Shown here piece after piece: positions 11,915 through 22,139 of a DNA stretch of 64,000 nucleotides. Below the pieces are notes generated by a model, which searched no databases, was not told the DNA's origin, and saw only the letters and a list, made by a program, of their open reading frames with translations. Position numbers and translations under genes: made by a program. The DNA comes from Kuschelorhynchus macadamiae. Its lineage: Eukaryota > Arthropoda > Insecta > Coleoptera > Curculionidae. The DNA lies in assembly GCA_030620095.1 (NCBI GenBank), contig JAUTXW010004702.1, positions 1,156,024 through 1,220,023 on the forward strand. Direction: 5' to 3'. Within the stretch, counting starts at the first letter, position 1. Every line of letters starts with the position of its first letter.

Positions 11915-12208
11915 AATAAATTTGAAAACACTTAATATTGCCGAAATAGTTGAAGATAGGTATAGGACATTGAACATAAAATATGTTTAGAATCTCCTAA
12001 AGAATCGAAAAATTAAATAATATCCGGGGTGTTGCATTTGAAATAAGAAAGTTGGCATTGACCACTGTTACAGGACACACCCTGTATAAAAAGTTTTTAT
12101 TGGCGAAAATGAGCAAGTAAAAATACCAATCGACGGGTCCAAGCGTTTTTTCGAACACGCCCCCATTTATTTATTATCGAATTTATTCCATTTGGCTGAT
12201 ACACACTG
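11915..12208 (-). repeat. Right terminal inverted repeat of the mariner-like element
   Basis: Reverse complement of 10170-10463 with very few differences. Its inner end lies about 80 bp beyond the transposase stop codon. Confidence 0.9.
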
Positions 12209-12242
12209 TATGTATACATACATACACGCCACTGATATCAAC

Positions 12243-13190
12243 GGATCTTTTTCACAACACAGCAAATCGAATTAAATTTAATATTACTAAAAATTAAATC
12301 TAATATTATTTTAATCTGTTAAAATCCTAAAACTACCACAACGATTTATACTTAAGAGTCCACTTGAATGACTCAAGCTATTTAATATATATGATAATTT
12401 TATGTCACCCCGAATTAGACGGAGTTGTTATAATTGATATTACTTGCCTCGTGAAGGAAGTATTGTAATAGTGAAAAAATCAGCCTCCGTGATTTTTTCA
12501 GATCTTTGCGATTCAAGGTCCCTAGATGTCGTAATACATGTTTTCTCATTTTCGTCGGACTGTCGCACAGTAGTTCGCTCTCTTGTAAAGTTTTGGCCAA
12601 AACTCAGTATATCGAAAACCTTTATTTTAGTGAATATGTTTAAAATATGTTAAAATATATATTTTAAAATCATAACGGTGTTATTTAAAGAATGTCCTAC
12701 GTAAGATCATACACTTTAGAGCACCTAATTATAAGCGTTTTACATACAAAAATCGACCAAAACTTTCAACAATTTAATATAAAAAACGAATTAAAGTACC
12801 CGTTTAAGCGTTTTTAAAATAATTTTAAATGGTCAAATTTATGCTGAGGCTATACTTCACATATTCTCTTCTTAAATAATATCGGTTTTTATCAATAATT
12901 TAAAAATAAATAACACTAATCATTTTTGCGATTTGCATTTTTGCAGTAATTTTTATCTATACAGCCAAATCAGAGTCATCCAAGCTGATCCAAGTTATTG
13001 TTTTTAGCTAAAAGTAAGCCTCACAATGTCCTTTTAAGGAATATTGCCAAATTAGCTGCTACTATCTGCTATTCAGTTAGTAATATTAATATAGGTTGGC
13101 TTTGGAAACATGGTTTGTTTACTTTTCACGCGTCGCGTCATTCTTAGTTGTTATGGTGTCAGTTCAGTTATAACTGAAGAGTTAACATTA
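12243..13190. other. AT-rich stretch before the Transib gene
   Basis: No coding sequence could be assigned. A minus-strand frame at 12415-12600 (PTKMRKHVLRHLGTLNRKDL) has a plausible basic composition but no known motif. CACAATG at 13022 fits the CACWRTG start described for Transib ends, but no partner was found downstream. Confidence 0.4.
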
Positions 13191-13192
13191 AA

Positions 13193-13644
13193 AATGCAAG
13201 TAAAAAGAAAAATATTGTGCGATAGAAAACAACGGAAATGAAACTTTTGTTTTTAATTACCTACAAGAAAAATATCATTTTTCTGGTAATAGTGAAAAGT
13301 TAGCGTTTGACGGTTTAAGGCGCCATTTTTTGCCGCAATTTCGTGAAAAATGGAAATTGGCAAGTCGCAATAGAACTTTTTTTTATAAAAAATGTGCTTC
13401 GTGGTTGGAAGGTTCATTGACGCTGTTCAAAGGAAAAGGAGGGAGGCCAATTAAGACTCTAGAAAACTGTTCCGGTATCAAAACGAAGAAAAGTGTCCTC
13501 TTTAAGTAAACATACCAACTTATCTGCCGCTGAATTACAGCATCTTTTAGTATTAGTGTTAAATTCATCAGGTAAAAAACACGAAGCTCAATTAATTAGT
13601 GACATTTTGGAAAACGGTGCAAAAAATTATAAAAAAATCACATA

Positions 13645-13677
<33 letters not shown>

Positions 13678-15103
13678 ATAACCGATACAAAACTTTCTAA
13701 ATATCAATATGAACATTTCCGAAATCAGTGTAAGCTTAAGAACTATCATATTTTTCCTCGATATGCTTGTATTTTAGAAGCGAAAAAGCAATGCTATCCT
13801 ACCAAAGAAAAAACTGTTATATCTGAGAGTGGCGTAGATGTGGAACTACAGTCTTTGTTAGACCATACTGTTAGACGACTGCTATTAGTTCCAGATATAA
13901 AAAGTAATATACTGGCAACACCACCAGAGACATCAAGGTTAGTACTAAAATCAAAATGGGGATGCGATGGTTCATCTGGTCAAAGTATCTACAAACAAAA
14001 TTTTTCGAATCCCAATTTAACTGACGAGTCTGTTTTTATGTCATCCCTCGTTCCAATCCAACTAAATGACGTTTTAGATTCCACAACTTTTTTTTGGAAA
14101 AATGAGCGACCATCATCCACAAATTACTGTCGACCAATTTCGTTTCATTTTGCTAAAGAAACAAAATCGTATGTTACTGATTTTGTTAATTCCATAAATG
14201 ACCAAATATCTAAATTGTCAGATACTAAAATTGAATTTCCTGGTAAAACGGTATACGTTAAGCATGATTTGTTTTTAACAATGATTGATGGAAAGGTGTG
14301 TCAGATTCTAACAGGCACATCATCTTCAGCGTGCTGTAATATATGCGGGGCAAAACCTTCCGAGATGAACAGTATACAAATTATTCAACAGCGACAAGTA
14401 AATCAAGATGCATATAAATACGGATTGTCACCTCTTCATGCTTTAATACGGTTTATGGAATGTGTGCTTCATGTTTCTTACCGTTTGGAATTTATGAAAT
14501 GGACGGCCAAATCATCGAATGAAAAAGAACTTCTAAAATCCAGAAAATCAAAAATTCAATGTCAGCTCAAAGAAAAACTTGGAATAATTGTTGATGTGCC
14601 AAAACAAGGTAGTGGCACATCAAATGATGGCAATACAGCAAGACAATTTTTTAAAAATTTTGAACAGATGTCAGAAATAACTGGATTTAACAAAGAAATA
14701 CTTAGACGTTTTGCAGTTATTTTACAAGTTATTAATAGCCGATGCGATATTAATGAGACAAAATTTGAAAACTATTGCTATGAAACGGCCAACATTTTCA
14801 TTCAGCATTATTATTGGTATTATATGCCATCATCATTGCATAAAGTTTTAATTCACGGGGGTCAAATTATAAAGTCCATCAGTCTTTCAATAGGCCAGTT
14901 AAGTGAGGAAGCAGCAGAATCTAGAAATAAGGATTTTAAAAGACTTAGGCAGTCTCATTCTCGAAAGTTCTCGCGTTTCAACAAATGAAGATGTAATATA
15001 TGCGTTACTTATTTCTTCTGACCCATTAATTACAAACTTGAGGTATAAATGGCAGATCAAAAATAATGAAACAGAACTGTACAGCGATTCTAAGACCTTT
15101 TAA
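13193..15103 (+). pseudogene. Transib transposase (RAG1-core relative), copy 1
   Basis: Transib transposases are the cut-and-paste relatives of the RAG1 recombinase. The N-terminal part (13193-13680) is read in shifting frames and interrupted by a (TA)n tract. The main frame, 13840-14988 (382 codons), retains the core in RAG1 order: KWGCDGSSGQS (first Asp, residue 43), LTMIDGKV (second Asp, 150), CNIC zinc ligands (166/169), NDGNTARQFF, LHKVLIHGG zinc-ligand His (334/339), and EEAAESRNKDFKR (catalytic Glu, 360). These correspond to RAG1 D600, D708, C727/C730, H937/H942 and E962; the first Asp-Asp spacing is 107 residues against 108. A frameshift near 14975 moves the last segment (NEDVIYALLISSDPLITNLR) into another frame ending at 15103. 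Family assignment is from motif memory. Confidence 0.88.
13645..13677. repeat. (TA)n microsatellite inside the Transib gene
   Basis: A short TA run interrupts the N-terminal coding region. Homologous sequence resumes directly after it (KLSKYQYEHFRN), so the run expanded or inserted within the gene. Confidence 0.9.
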
Positions 15104-15164
15104 ATTAATATCAATGTTATTCTACACTTCAACTTTCTTTTTACTTGATAGCTTAGGAACTATA

Positions 15165-15548
15165 CAGGGTGTTTTCAAAGTTAAGTCATTTATTTTAACA
15201 GCATACAGAGCTTGCCAAAATAAATTGATTTGCGAAAAATCACCTACATAAAAGTTCCATAGTAAAGTACAGTGTGCCCAAATTTGATTGCCAAGTGGAA
15301 ATCTTTTTTATTTTCAATTTTTCAGCAACAACTTATTCTTGATAAAAGTTGGTGCTTGAAAAAGGAAAGCTTTTGACAATATTGAACCTGACTGTACCCT
15401 TTGGGATATGCCAATGCAATTGACAATTTTTATTTGTATGGCTAAATAGGCCTCTAATCACTATCTACAAATAAAATTACCAAATTTCAAAAAAGTTGGT
15501 TCAAAAATTCTAACATAAAAAAAAATTAAACTAATTTTGAACACCCTG
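15165..15548. mobile_element. MITE with CAGGGTGTT termini and TA duplication
   Basis: The left end CAGGGTGTTTTCAAAGTTAA and right end TTTTGAACACCCTG are inverted repeats, each flanked by TA (15163-15164, 15549-15550). The 384 bp have no coding capacity. TA duplication and ends suggest a Tc1/mariner-mobilised MITE. Confidence 0.7.
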
Positions 15549-15799
15549 TATTTTGAAAACTGAGCGACCGACGAAAAAATGTTATTCTTTATTATTGTCT
15601 TAAAACTAAGTAAGCATTCATCCCTTTTATTTTGTAAAAAATGTTAGGAAATACCCTATTTTAGGTCGCATATTATTAGCTTATTGTTAGATTCTTTTTG
15701 GGTGCTCCTGTATATTGCCAATTGTAATAAAAACTTGTATATTATCAAAATATAATTAGACATGCTTAAAAAATAGAAACTAATACATTATTTTTGACA

Positions 15800-16740
15800 G
15801 ATATAATAAAATATAGGTTTTGGCCACATGTGTCCATAAGGGCGAACCAGTGTGTGTCGATCCGACTGACTTCAAATTTTGGTCAAAAATTAAGGGTCAT
15901 ATGGAGACAATCTGATAACATTTTGGTAAACATCCGATATGGCAAAACAAAATGGCGACCTAGTGAAATGATAAAAAAATTATTTCTAGCTTATCCAATT
16001 TATCTCAAATTTTGTACAAAAAACAAATAATATGTAGGAATCAATTGGTAAAATTTTGGTACTTATCGATAATGGCACAATAAAATGGCGGCTTAATAAA
16101 ATATTTAAAAACTCAGTCTAAAAAACTAATGAACTGTTTTCTTTCAAATAGTGTGCCATAAGTATTTGAAATAGTAAAAGTGTGGTACTAATTCAAGATA
16201 GCGGAACAAAATGGCGGCAAAATAAAATTTCTCTAATCCGAAAAAATCACCCTCTCAGCATTTACATATCTTCTTGTTTTAACGTCCCTAAATGGCAAAA
16301 AATATGTTTTATCAAGCCCGTCGGTTCGTCTGTCGGTTTGTCTCTCTGCCTGTCGGTATGACCTGGTAATATTTTGGTAAAATCCCAATATGCCAGAACA
16401 AGACGGCGGTCTTGCGAAGCGTTAAAAAATTATTACTAAAAAAAACTAATTTTCCAATTTGTCTCAAACTTTGCACAAAAACCAAGTATCAACTGGTAAA
16501 ATTTTGGTGCGAATACAACTTGGAGGAACAAAATGATGGCGCAATAAAATATTTAGCAATTCAGACAGACAAAATTACTTAAGGAATTGATTTGAAATTG
16601 TGTACCATAACTAATTGTTGCATTGTGATTAACTAATGAAACTGTGGTACTAATTCAAGATGAATAGTAACAGTATATAGAAATATTATGTTTTATCAAT
16701 TCCGTCAGTCCGTCTGTCGGTTTGTCTCTCTGTCTGTTTC
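15800..16740 (+). repeat. Two diverged tandem repeats of about 450 bp
   Basis: Motifs recur in the same order. The phrase ATTTTGGTAAA...ATGGCAAAACAAAATGGCG at about 15915 returns as ATTTTGGTAAAATCCCAATATG at about 16366. Other shared phrases are GGTAAAATTTTGGT (about 16048 and 16495) and CGTCTGTCGGTTTGTCTCTC (16327 and 16711). There is no coding content. It is probably an old untranslated or non-autonomous repeat. Confidence 0.65.
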
Positions 16741-16777
16741 CGGCATAGCTTAAATACTATACATTAGACTGACTTTA

Positions 16778-16785
16778 AGAGAGAG

Positions 16786-16816
<31 letters not shown>
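16778..16816. repeat. (GA)n(TA)n microsatellite
   Basis: A GA run passes directly into a TA run. Confidence 0.9.
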
Positions 16817-16822
<6 letters not shown>

Positions 16823-16878
16823 CACAAAAAAAAAACAACCGAATACACTAGCAAATGGCACAAAGGAATTATTTACTA

Positions 16879-16893
16879 TTAGGTTAGGTTAGG
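16879..16893 (+). repeat. (TTAGG)3, insect telomere-type motif
   Basis: Three perfect TTAGG units, the canonical insect telomere repeat. The run is too short to indicate a telomere and could be chance. Confidence 0.7.
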
Positions 16894-17384
16894 TATATAT
16901 TACTTTTTATGTCGTTTTTTTTTATGTTTTTCAGTTTATTTCGTATATGTTTTATGCAATATTTTTGTGTTTCTGTAGTATTATATGCATTTAGATTTTG
17001 TTTTTTTCGTATTTCTCAATTTTTTACTTAATATAATAATGTCTGTTAATGTATTTTGTATGTAATAGAGTGCCTTACGTTTATTTTTTGTTAAGAATAA
17101 TTTGCTCGAATTGAAATGTCTATTAAAAATGGATACAACTATGGAAGGTATTATAGCCCACTGGCAACATTTTTAATTTTGACAGTTGACTATCCTGCGT
17201 ATTTTTGCATTCTCCTAGATATTCTGCAGAAACCCCCTAAGTACTAAATGGTTATAAGCTTACAAACTTTCCTATTTCAACTTTTTAATTTTATCATCTT
17301 ACACTAATTACTAATAATAATAATAATAATAATAAACGCAATATAACGTAAGCTTTCACGGCTTTGGTTAATTAACAAATCATG
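16894..17384. other. T-rich stretch with an (AAT)n run
   Basis: No gene seen. (AAT)n occurs at about 17309-17334, just before the recognisable start of the Penelope-like element. Confidence 0.5.
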
Positions 17385-17842
17385 GTAACTGAACTTTTGG
17401 ACAACTGTAACAAGGTTATGCAGGTAGACCCTAAAAATGGAATAGACAGACGCATCTTCCATCTGATTAACGCATAGCTCCAAGATCCCCAGATTCTACG
17501 GTCTTATCAAGATACACAAGAACAATGTATCACAAACTAGATAAATATGTTTCGTATCTTAATCCATTTACTTTAAAAACAGATTCTTTTATAAAAATTT
17601 CTGCACATTTCGTGGAAAAACTTAAAAACATCCAACTGGATACCGACGATATTTTGATCAGTTTCGATGTAGAATCAATATACAGAAATGTTCCTGTTAA
17701 CGACTCAATTTTCATCATATCAGACGTATTGAACCATAATAATCTTGATAATATCTTAAGAGATCTAGTGGAAGCTTGTCTTACATCTACTTATTTCATT
17801 TTTAAGGATATTTTTATGAAGAAACTTCAGGGGCAGCTATGA
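17385..17842 (+). pseudogene. Penelope-like reverse transcriptase, partial
   Basis: The start reads VTELLDNCNK and then PRFYGL-KIHKN with small indels, a Penelope RT signature (usually FYGLPKIHK). The frame from 17525 (105 codons) gives SAHFVEKLKNIQLDTDDILI, SFDVESIYRNVPV (first catalytic Asp in FDVES) and the start of the palm. The YADD-type motif is missing because of truncation or deletion after 17842. It aligns with the piece at 56640-56896. Confidence 0.85.
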
Positions 17843-18057
17843 TAGAGGATATCTTTATGAAGTCCTTTGAGGATATTGCTATACTGCTATACCATCGGCT
17901 CCCCTAAAACCAAGACCCTGGTTCAAATATGTAGATGATAATTATGTTGAGCCAACGTTAGGTTGTGTTCTTTTCTACATACATGGCATTACAGACAAAG
18001 TAGGATGATGACTTCGGCGGTCCAACATACGTACAATCATCAATACACATAAGAAGA

Positions 18058-18360
18058 TTGGACAATGTTTACGATCCCCGAAAGATGTACTTTTCCAAAC
18101 AGAAGGAGTATATGAAAGTCCTTGCTCCTATGGAGGATTGTTGGGGAGAAACAAGACGCTCAATACCAATTAGATTTAAGGAACATGAACTATGTATTAT
18201 AAGGAAACAAATTGTTCAACATGCTGCAGCTAAGCAGCAGCATACCACTGGCCATATTATACATGTTAAGGAAATCAACGTTCTAACATCGGTTTCAGTA
18301 TTTTATAAACGAATTATTAGAAAATCTAATGAAATTTTTAGACATACAAAAAACGGGTAA
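18058..18360 (+). pseudogene. Penelope-like GIY-YIG endonuclease tail
   Basis: The 100 codons include GETRRSIPIRFKEHELCI, the second half of a GIY-YIG nuclease (normally YIGETGR...R..EH), then VQHAAAKQQHTTGHIIHVKE and a terminal helix. The initial GIY/YIG motif is upstream and degraded. The same C-terminal block is found inverted at 62749-62930, supporting the call. Confidence 0.8.
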
Positions 18361-18530
18361 CGGTCTAAATTACACGTGAAAACCGATCTTAACACATGGT
18401 CACGATTCGGCGAGCACAAGTCCATCATACAAGCCCCTCTCCGAGCTCATTGAGTGTTCATATCTCGATCGAAGCCGAAACGTCTGTTAGTTTCAATTTG
18501 ACACGGTCTAATCCCAAGACTTACGAATTT
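18354..18530 (+). repeat. Penelope pLTR with remnant hammerhead 3' core
   Basis: The repeat begins CGGGTAACGGTCTA and continues past CGGCGAGCACAAGTC. Nearly the same sequence precedes the minus-strand PLE at 60041-60193. GCCGAAACGTC at 18474-18484 is what would be the 3' half of a hammerhead ribozyme core; the upstream CUGANGA half has decayed. Confidence 0.7.
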
Positions 18531-18696
18531 TTAATAATAGACGTCTTTTATTGGTAACAAAAAAATCCTTAGAAAAATCCAAAAATGTGACAGCTGAAGG
18601 AGGAGAAATTTAGCTTTAAAACTATTCTTACATTTCAAGCCGAAAGTTGATGGCTTACCTTAGATCTCCAAAAATTATAAAAGTGCACTATTTGTA

Positions 18697-19259
18697 GAAG
18701 TGTTTTCATCATGCTCCGGTTTCACTAACCGATGGTCTCAATCGTTTAGCACTGGTCTGTCAGATAATGACGTCTTGATTGCGTCATGTGTAGAACATGG
18801 TGAAAACGTGTGGTTACCGATTTCAAGTGACAACTAAAGTAAATGATTAATTGTGTTTTGGTTTTGCAAAAAATAGTAACAAGTATAGAGAAACAATTAG
18901 CAATTTATATGCAAAAGATTATTTTTGATAGCAAGATTGTACCTGCAATAAGCAATTTGTCATTTTTCATCAACCTTCAAATTTGCAAACACCCAAATAA
19001 TATCAAACACAAAACCAGAGTTAACACTAGAAGACTATAAAAATCATTTATTTATTGATAAAAATAAATAATTTCGCTGTTTGCAATTTGTAAACAAACT
19101 GCTATATTTTTTTGGTTTCTGGAACCGCGATGGGGACCATATCCCCGACATGGTTTGACCGACCAGTTATCGAACCAATCAGCTGGTGACGTCACTACTT
19201 ACATCCCGAATTTTTGAGGTTGGAAGCGGTCAGCCGAACCGGAGCATGGTGAAAACTTC
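18697..19259. mobile_element. MITE with ~25-bp inverted ends and TA duplication
   Basis: The left end GAAGTGTTTTCATCATGCTC and the right end (GAGCATGGTGAAAACTTC) are inverted repeats flanked by TA (18695-18696, 19260-19261). The ~560 bp contain partial internal copies of the end motif (AACATGGTGAAAACG at about 18797). A minor plus-strand frame at 18843-19040 has no known motif. A Tc1/mariner-type MITE is the simplest reading. Confidence 0.7.
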
Positions 19260-19379
19260 TAATCTACTATTCTTACATTAATCCTTAATAGTTACGGAAT
19301 ATCAATAGAGTTTCAAATGTAGCATAAAAATTTCTTGACTTTATGGAATTTCTAGGAGAATTGTTAAATGCAAAATTAA

Positions 19380-19505
19380 ACATCGAATGAAAACCGATGT
19401 CATAAAACATCGATGCTTTCTGTCTGATATATCGTATACATCGATGTTCTTGTCTGATGGTAATATCGATAGCGAATATTGATGTTAGTCGGTAGATATC
19501 CCAAC
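19380..19505. repeat. ATCGAT-rich cluster
   Basis: Several ATCGATG/TATCGAT motifs occur in about 125 bp, ending GATATCCCAACTCT. A similar phrase with CGATAT and ATTCCAGCTCTAGT occurs in the tandem units (for example 37770-37820), so this may be a diverged relative. No function is inferred. Confidence 0.45.
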
Positions 19506-19767
19506 TCTATTAAGTAGCTTTTACATCCATAGTGGTATAAAGAGCTGTCACACCCAGTGGAGCCTCCTTACACCTGCGACATGCTCTGATGCTCCGTAGC
19601 TCTGGTTTGGATGTGATGGGAAAACTAAAATTTAGAAAACAAGGTATCAACTATATTTTCTTTTTCGATTTTTACAATTACCAATAAATTAGCGCGTTCA
19701 TCTTTTTGGTTTTTTTTTGAATAAACAACATTGTAACAGGGTTATAGAGCGGGTATTTATAATATTT
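19506..19767. other. No gene seen
   Basis: CAGTGGAGCCTCC at about 19556 resembles a hAT terminus, but no partner end was found. Confidence 0.4.
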
Positions 19768-20010
19768 AAAATTATTTATTTATTTATTTATTTTATTTAT
19801 TTGAGACATACCGGGCCACCCTATCACAATACTGAAATTAACTAAGATATTATAAGTTAAATCAAAGGTACTCTGTAGACTTCTTCGTAAATTATAATTT
19901 ACAATGTTATCAAATATAATTGTTAGTATAAATTTAATCTCATCAATTCTGTGGCCACTTATATCTCGAACAACAACAAACTGCAACAACGATGGTATCT
20001 TCTTCTTGAA
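19768..20010 (-). mobile_element. 3' end of a minus-strand LINE with (TTTA)n tail
   Basis: On the minus strand a 69-codon frame (19989-19780) containing DEIKFILTIIFDNIVNYNL ends in an A/T simple-repeat tail, (TTTA)n on the plus strand at 19768-19803, as in many LINE 3' ends. No reverse transcriptase motif is present, so the call rests on the tail and style of sequence. Confidence 0.45.
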
Positions 20011-20518
20011 TATATTACTAACTAGCAGGTGGTTTATTTAAATAAAAGATTTCGTTTAAAAAAAAACTTAAAGATCTATTAGCAAAAGTAAAGGAAGTGA
20101 ATTACTATACCTACAAAAATAACACCTGAAACTAATAACAAAAAAAAAGTATTTAAATCTAGAAAATGATGGAATTTACTTAAAATTCCCAACCTTAGTG
20201 CAAAAAAAAAGAAAAGAAAAATCTTTAAATAAACCGTAAATTTAACTCTTGAAAATAAGTTACTCCCCAAATAAATCATAGAATGAAAATAAAATTTCTT
20301 TGATAATCCCTCAACTTTAATAACTCACTGTATACGAAAAGCCCCACAAACCACCACAAAAGAAGAATTTAAAATCAACTGTTAGAAACAGAACTCCGAC
20401 GCAGACTGAATTTTGTTTTAGAAATCAGAAAAAAGGTCGGCACCTAAATTGACAAGAACTGCCTGTCGTTGGCTGAAATGCATTGCGTCGTCATAGATGC
20501 ACATGCATGAAAAACTGA
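20011..20518. other. A-rich stretch before the plus-strand LINE
   Basis: No gene recognised. It could be the LINE 5' untranslated region or flanking DNA. Confidence 0.4.
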
Positions 20519-21212
20519 ATGAACCAAAAAAAAAATCGTAAAAACTCCAAAACATTCGGAGACTTCTGCATTGGTAGCAAATGCCAGCTGGCCTCAAGCA
20601 AGCTAGAACAACGCCCGTTCCAGGTGATAGTACAATCATTAAATGTCACAACTCTGGAGATGCAGGAGGATTTGAACTGCCACGCCCAAATGAAACGCCA
20701 ATTAAGTCAAACTCTTTAACATTAACCTCAACATCAATTAACAAAGGAAAAAACAGCATTACAGCCAACAAAGTTTCTATAGCAATTTTAGAAGCAAATA
20801 CTGCTTTAAAATGCCAATTTTAGCCAAGTAGCCTTCATAACTTTGAGGAATTGGACGGATTTCAATTAGTAAAAAGAAAAGAAAGACGTAAGAAGAACGA
20901 AGATATTATTGTTGGTATCCGTAATACACAAGAACAATGTAATTTAAAAGCAATGGACAAGTTGTCCTTTTTACATATCTATAAACTGCACCCGCAGACA
21001 ACTACTGATGCTACTATAGCTACTTACCTGCAATGTTTCCTAAGGTTGTTTGTGAGGCAATGAAGTCAAAGTTTTCAGACTATTACTCATCATTTAAAAT
21101 AACAATTAAAAAAGCAAACCTGCAAAGGGCATTGGTTCCGTCGATTTGGCCAAAGGAAGCTAGAGTAAACAGGTTTTTTCACCGACTTGCAACCAGAACA
21201 AGGGCAATCTGA
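20519..21212 (+). pseudogene. LINE ORF1, C-terminal part
   Basis: The frames give GFELPRPNETPIKSNS, then DGFQLVKRKERRKKNEDIIV, a strongly basic stretch. The conserved-looking core FLHIYKLHPQTTTDATIATY follows, and after a frameshift SKFSDYYSSFKI and VPSIWPKEARVNRFF. The latter resemble the C-terminal domain of gag-like ORF1 proteins of Jockey-group LINEs, which bind RNA. CCHC zinc knuckles were not seen. At least two frameshifts are present. Confidence 0.6.
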
Positions 21213-21268
21213 CCAGAAGTAATGAGCCACTCGTTGCTGAACTTTTAAACGATACAAATACGCTTAAT

Positions 21269-21970
21269 GTGTTTCACGTTAATATACAGTGTCTAGGAAA
21301 CAAGGTAGATAAGATTAACTTATTTCTCGATAAGTATAGTTTTGATGTTTTTTGTATTTCAGAGCATTGGCTTACAGAAGCAACATTAAAATTAATATAT
21401 ATAAATGGTTTTTATCTCGCAAGTTCATTTTCCAGAAGTTTAAATAAACACGGGGTGAATGTTTATAAGAAATGGCAGAAAATATTTTGATTCACCGTGA
21501 ACTTCAACGCGACTAAGATTTCTAGTGCTAACTGCATTATTGTTACTCTGTATCGATCTTGTGCTGGAGATCCATTCGTATTCCTAGTTAACTTTGAAAC
21601 TTTGCTCTTAAATTTGATAATAAGCAATAACTCAAAAATAATAGTTTTGGGTGATTTTAATTTTTATTTTAATTGTGCACCTCCAGTACCTGCCGTCCTT
21701 AAAAATTTGCTTGATTCTTTTGGTTTGAAAGTATGTATTTCTGATTATACACGTATTACATCGGTGTCCTCCACCTGTAATGACAATATTATTACAAATA
21801 TTGGAACTGAAAACTGCAGTTCAGGTGTCCACGACCCCTGCCTCTCGGATCATTGGTGTCAGTATATTCTGATTGAACGTGAGCCAGGAAGCAATACTAC
21901 AGTTTACTGCCGACCAATAACTCGAGCTAGTCTTCATAACTTAAAACTCAAATTGGGGGATGTAAACTGA
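21269..21970 (+). pseudogene. LINE APE-type endonuclease
   Basis: The first frame (21269-21490) begins FHVNIQCLGNKVDKINLFL and has FDVFCISEHWL, with the catalytic Glu in SEHW. After one stop/frameshift near 21490 the next frame (21497-21970) gives KIIVLGDFNFYF, then TRITSVSSTCNDNI and CLSDHWCQY, the GDFN and SDH motifs of the fold. The motif set is complete; only the frame is broken. Confidence 0.85.
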
Positions 21971-22139
21971 AATATGTTTGACAGCTCTGACCTCGATGTG
22001 GAGTATAAGGCTACGTTTCTTGTGCAAAGAAACTCGTCACTGGCTGAGCAATGTTTTCCATTAAAAAAGTGCTTGGACAAAAAATCGCCAGTAAACTGGT
22101 TTAATTCTGAGCTGAGGGACAACGTGACATTTTGTCTGT

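Larger units (their letters stand above)
10170..12208 (+). mobile_element. Mariner-like element with ~294-bp inverted repeats
   Basis: A TA dinucleotide flanks both ends (10168-10169 and 12209-12210). The 2039-bp element begins CAGTGTGTATCAGCC and ends with its reverse complement. Long terminal inverted repeats enclose one transposase gene. Only about four mismatches were noticed between the arms, so insertion was fairly recent compared with most copies here. It lies inside the hAT element at 9422-12234 and so is younger than it. Confidence 0.9.
9422..12234. mobile_element. Non-autonomous hAT element hosting a mariner-like insertion
   Basis: The left end begins CAGTGGCGGCTCC and the right end finishes CACGCCACTG, giving inverted termini CAGTGGCG as in many hAT elements. 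The flanks 9414-9421 and 12235-12242 are both ATATCAAC, a perfect 8-bp target duplication typical of hAT. Removing the mariner-like element at 10170-12208 leaves about 770 bp of hAT sequence with no transposase. The interior at 9590-9740 is clearly more GC-rich than its surroundings. Confidence 0.85.
17385..18540 (+). mobile_element. Penelope-like element, plus strand, 5' truncated
   Basis: Penelope-like elements encode a reverse transcriptase plus a GIY-YIG endonuclease and carry terminal 'pLTR' repeats. Here the RT part (17385-17842), the GIY-YIG tail (18058-18360) and the 3' pLTR (18354-18530) follow in order. The DNA between RT and endonuclease is largely lost. The pLTR matches the repeat at 60041-60193. 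Confidence 0.85.

Noticed and set aside
13022..13028. CACAATG as the left terminus of Transib copy 1
   Set aside because: It fits CACWRTG, but no inverted partner or 5-bp duplication was found downstream of 15103, and copy 2 has a ~500-bp leader, not ~170.
15165..15548. Small ORF at 15066-15251 as a gene
   Set aside because: It crosses the end of the Transib pseudogene into a MITE.
19556..19568. CAGTGGAGCCTCC as a hAT terminus
   Set aside because: No inverted partner or 8-bp duplication nearby.
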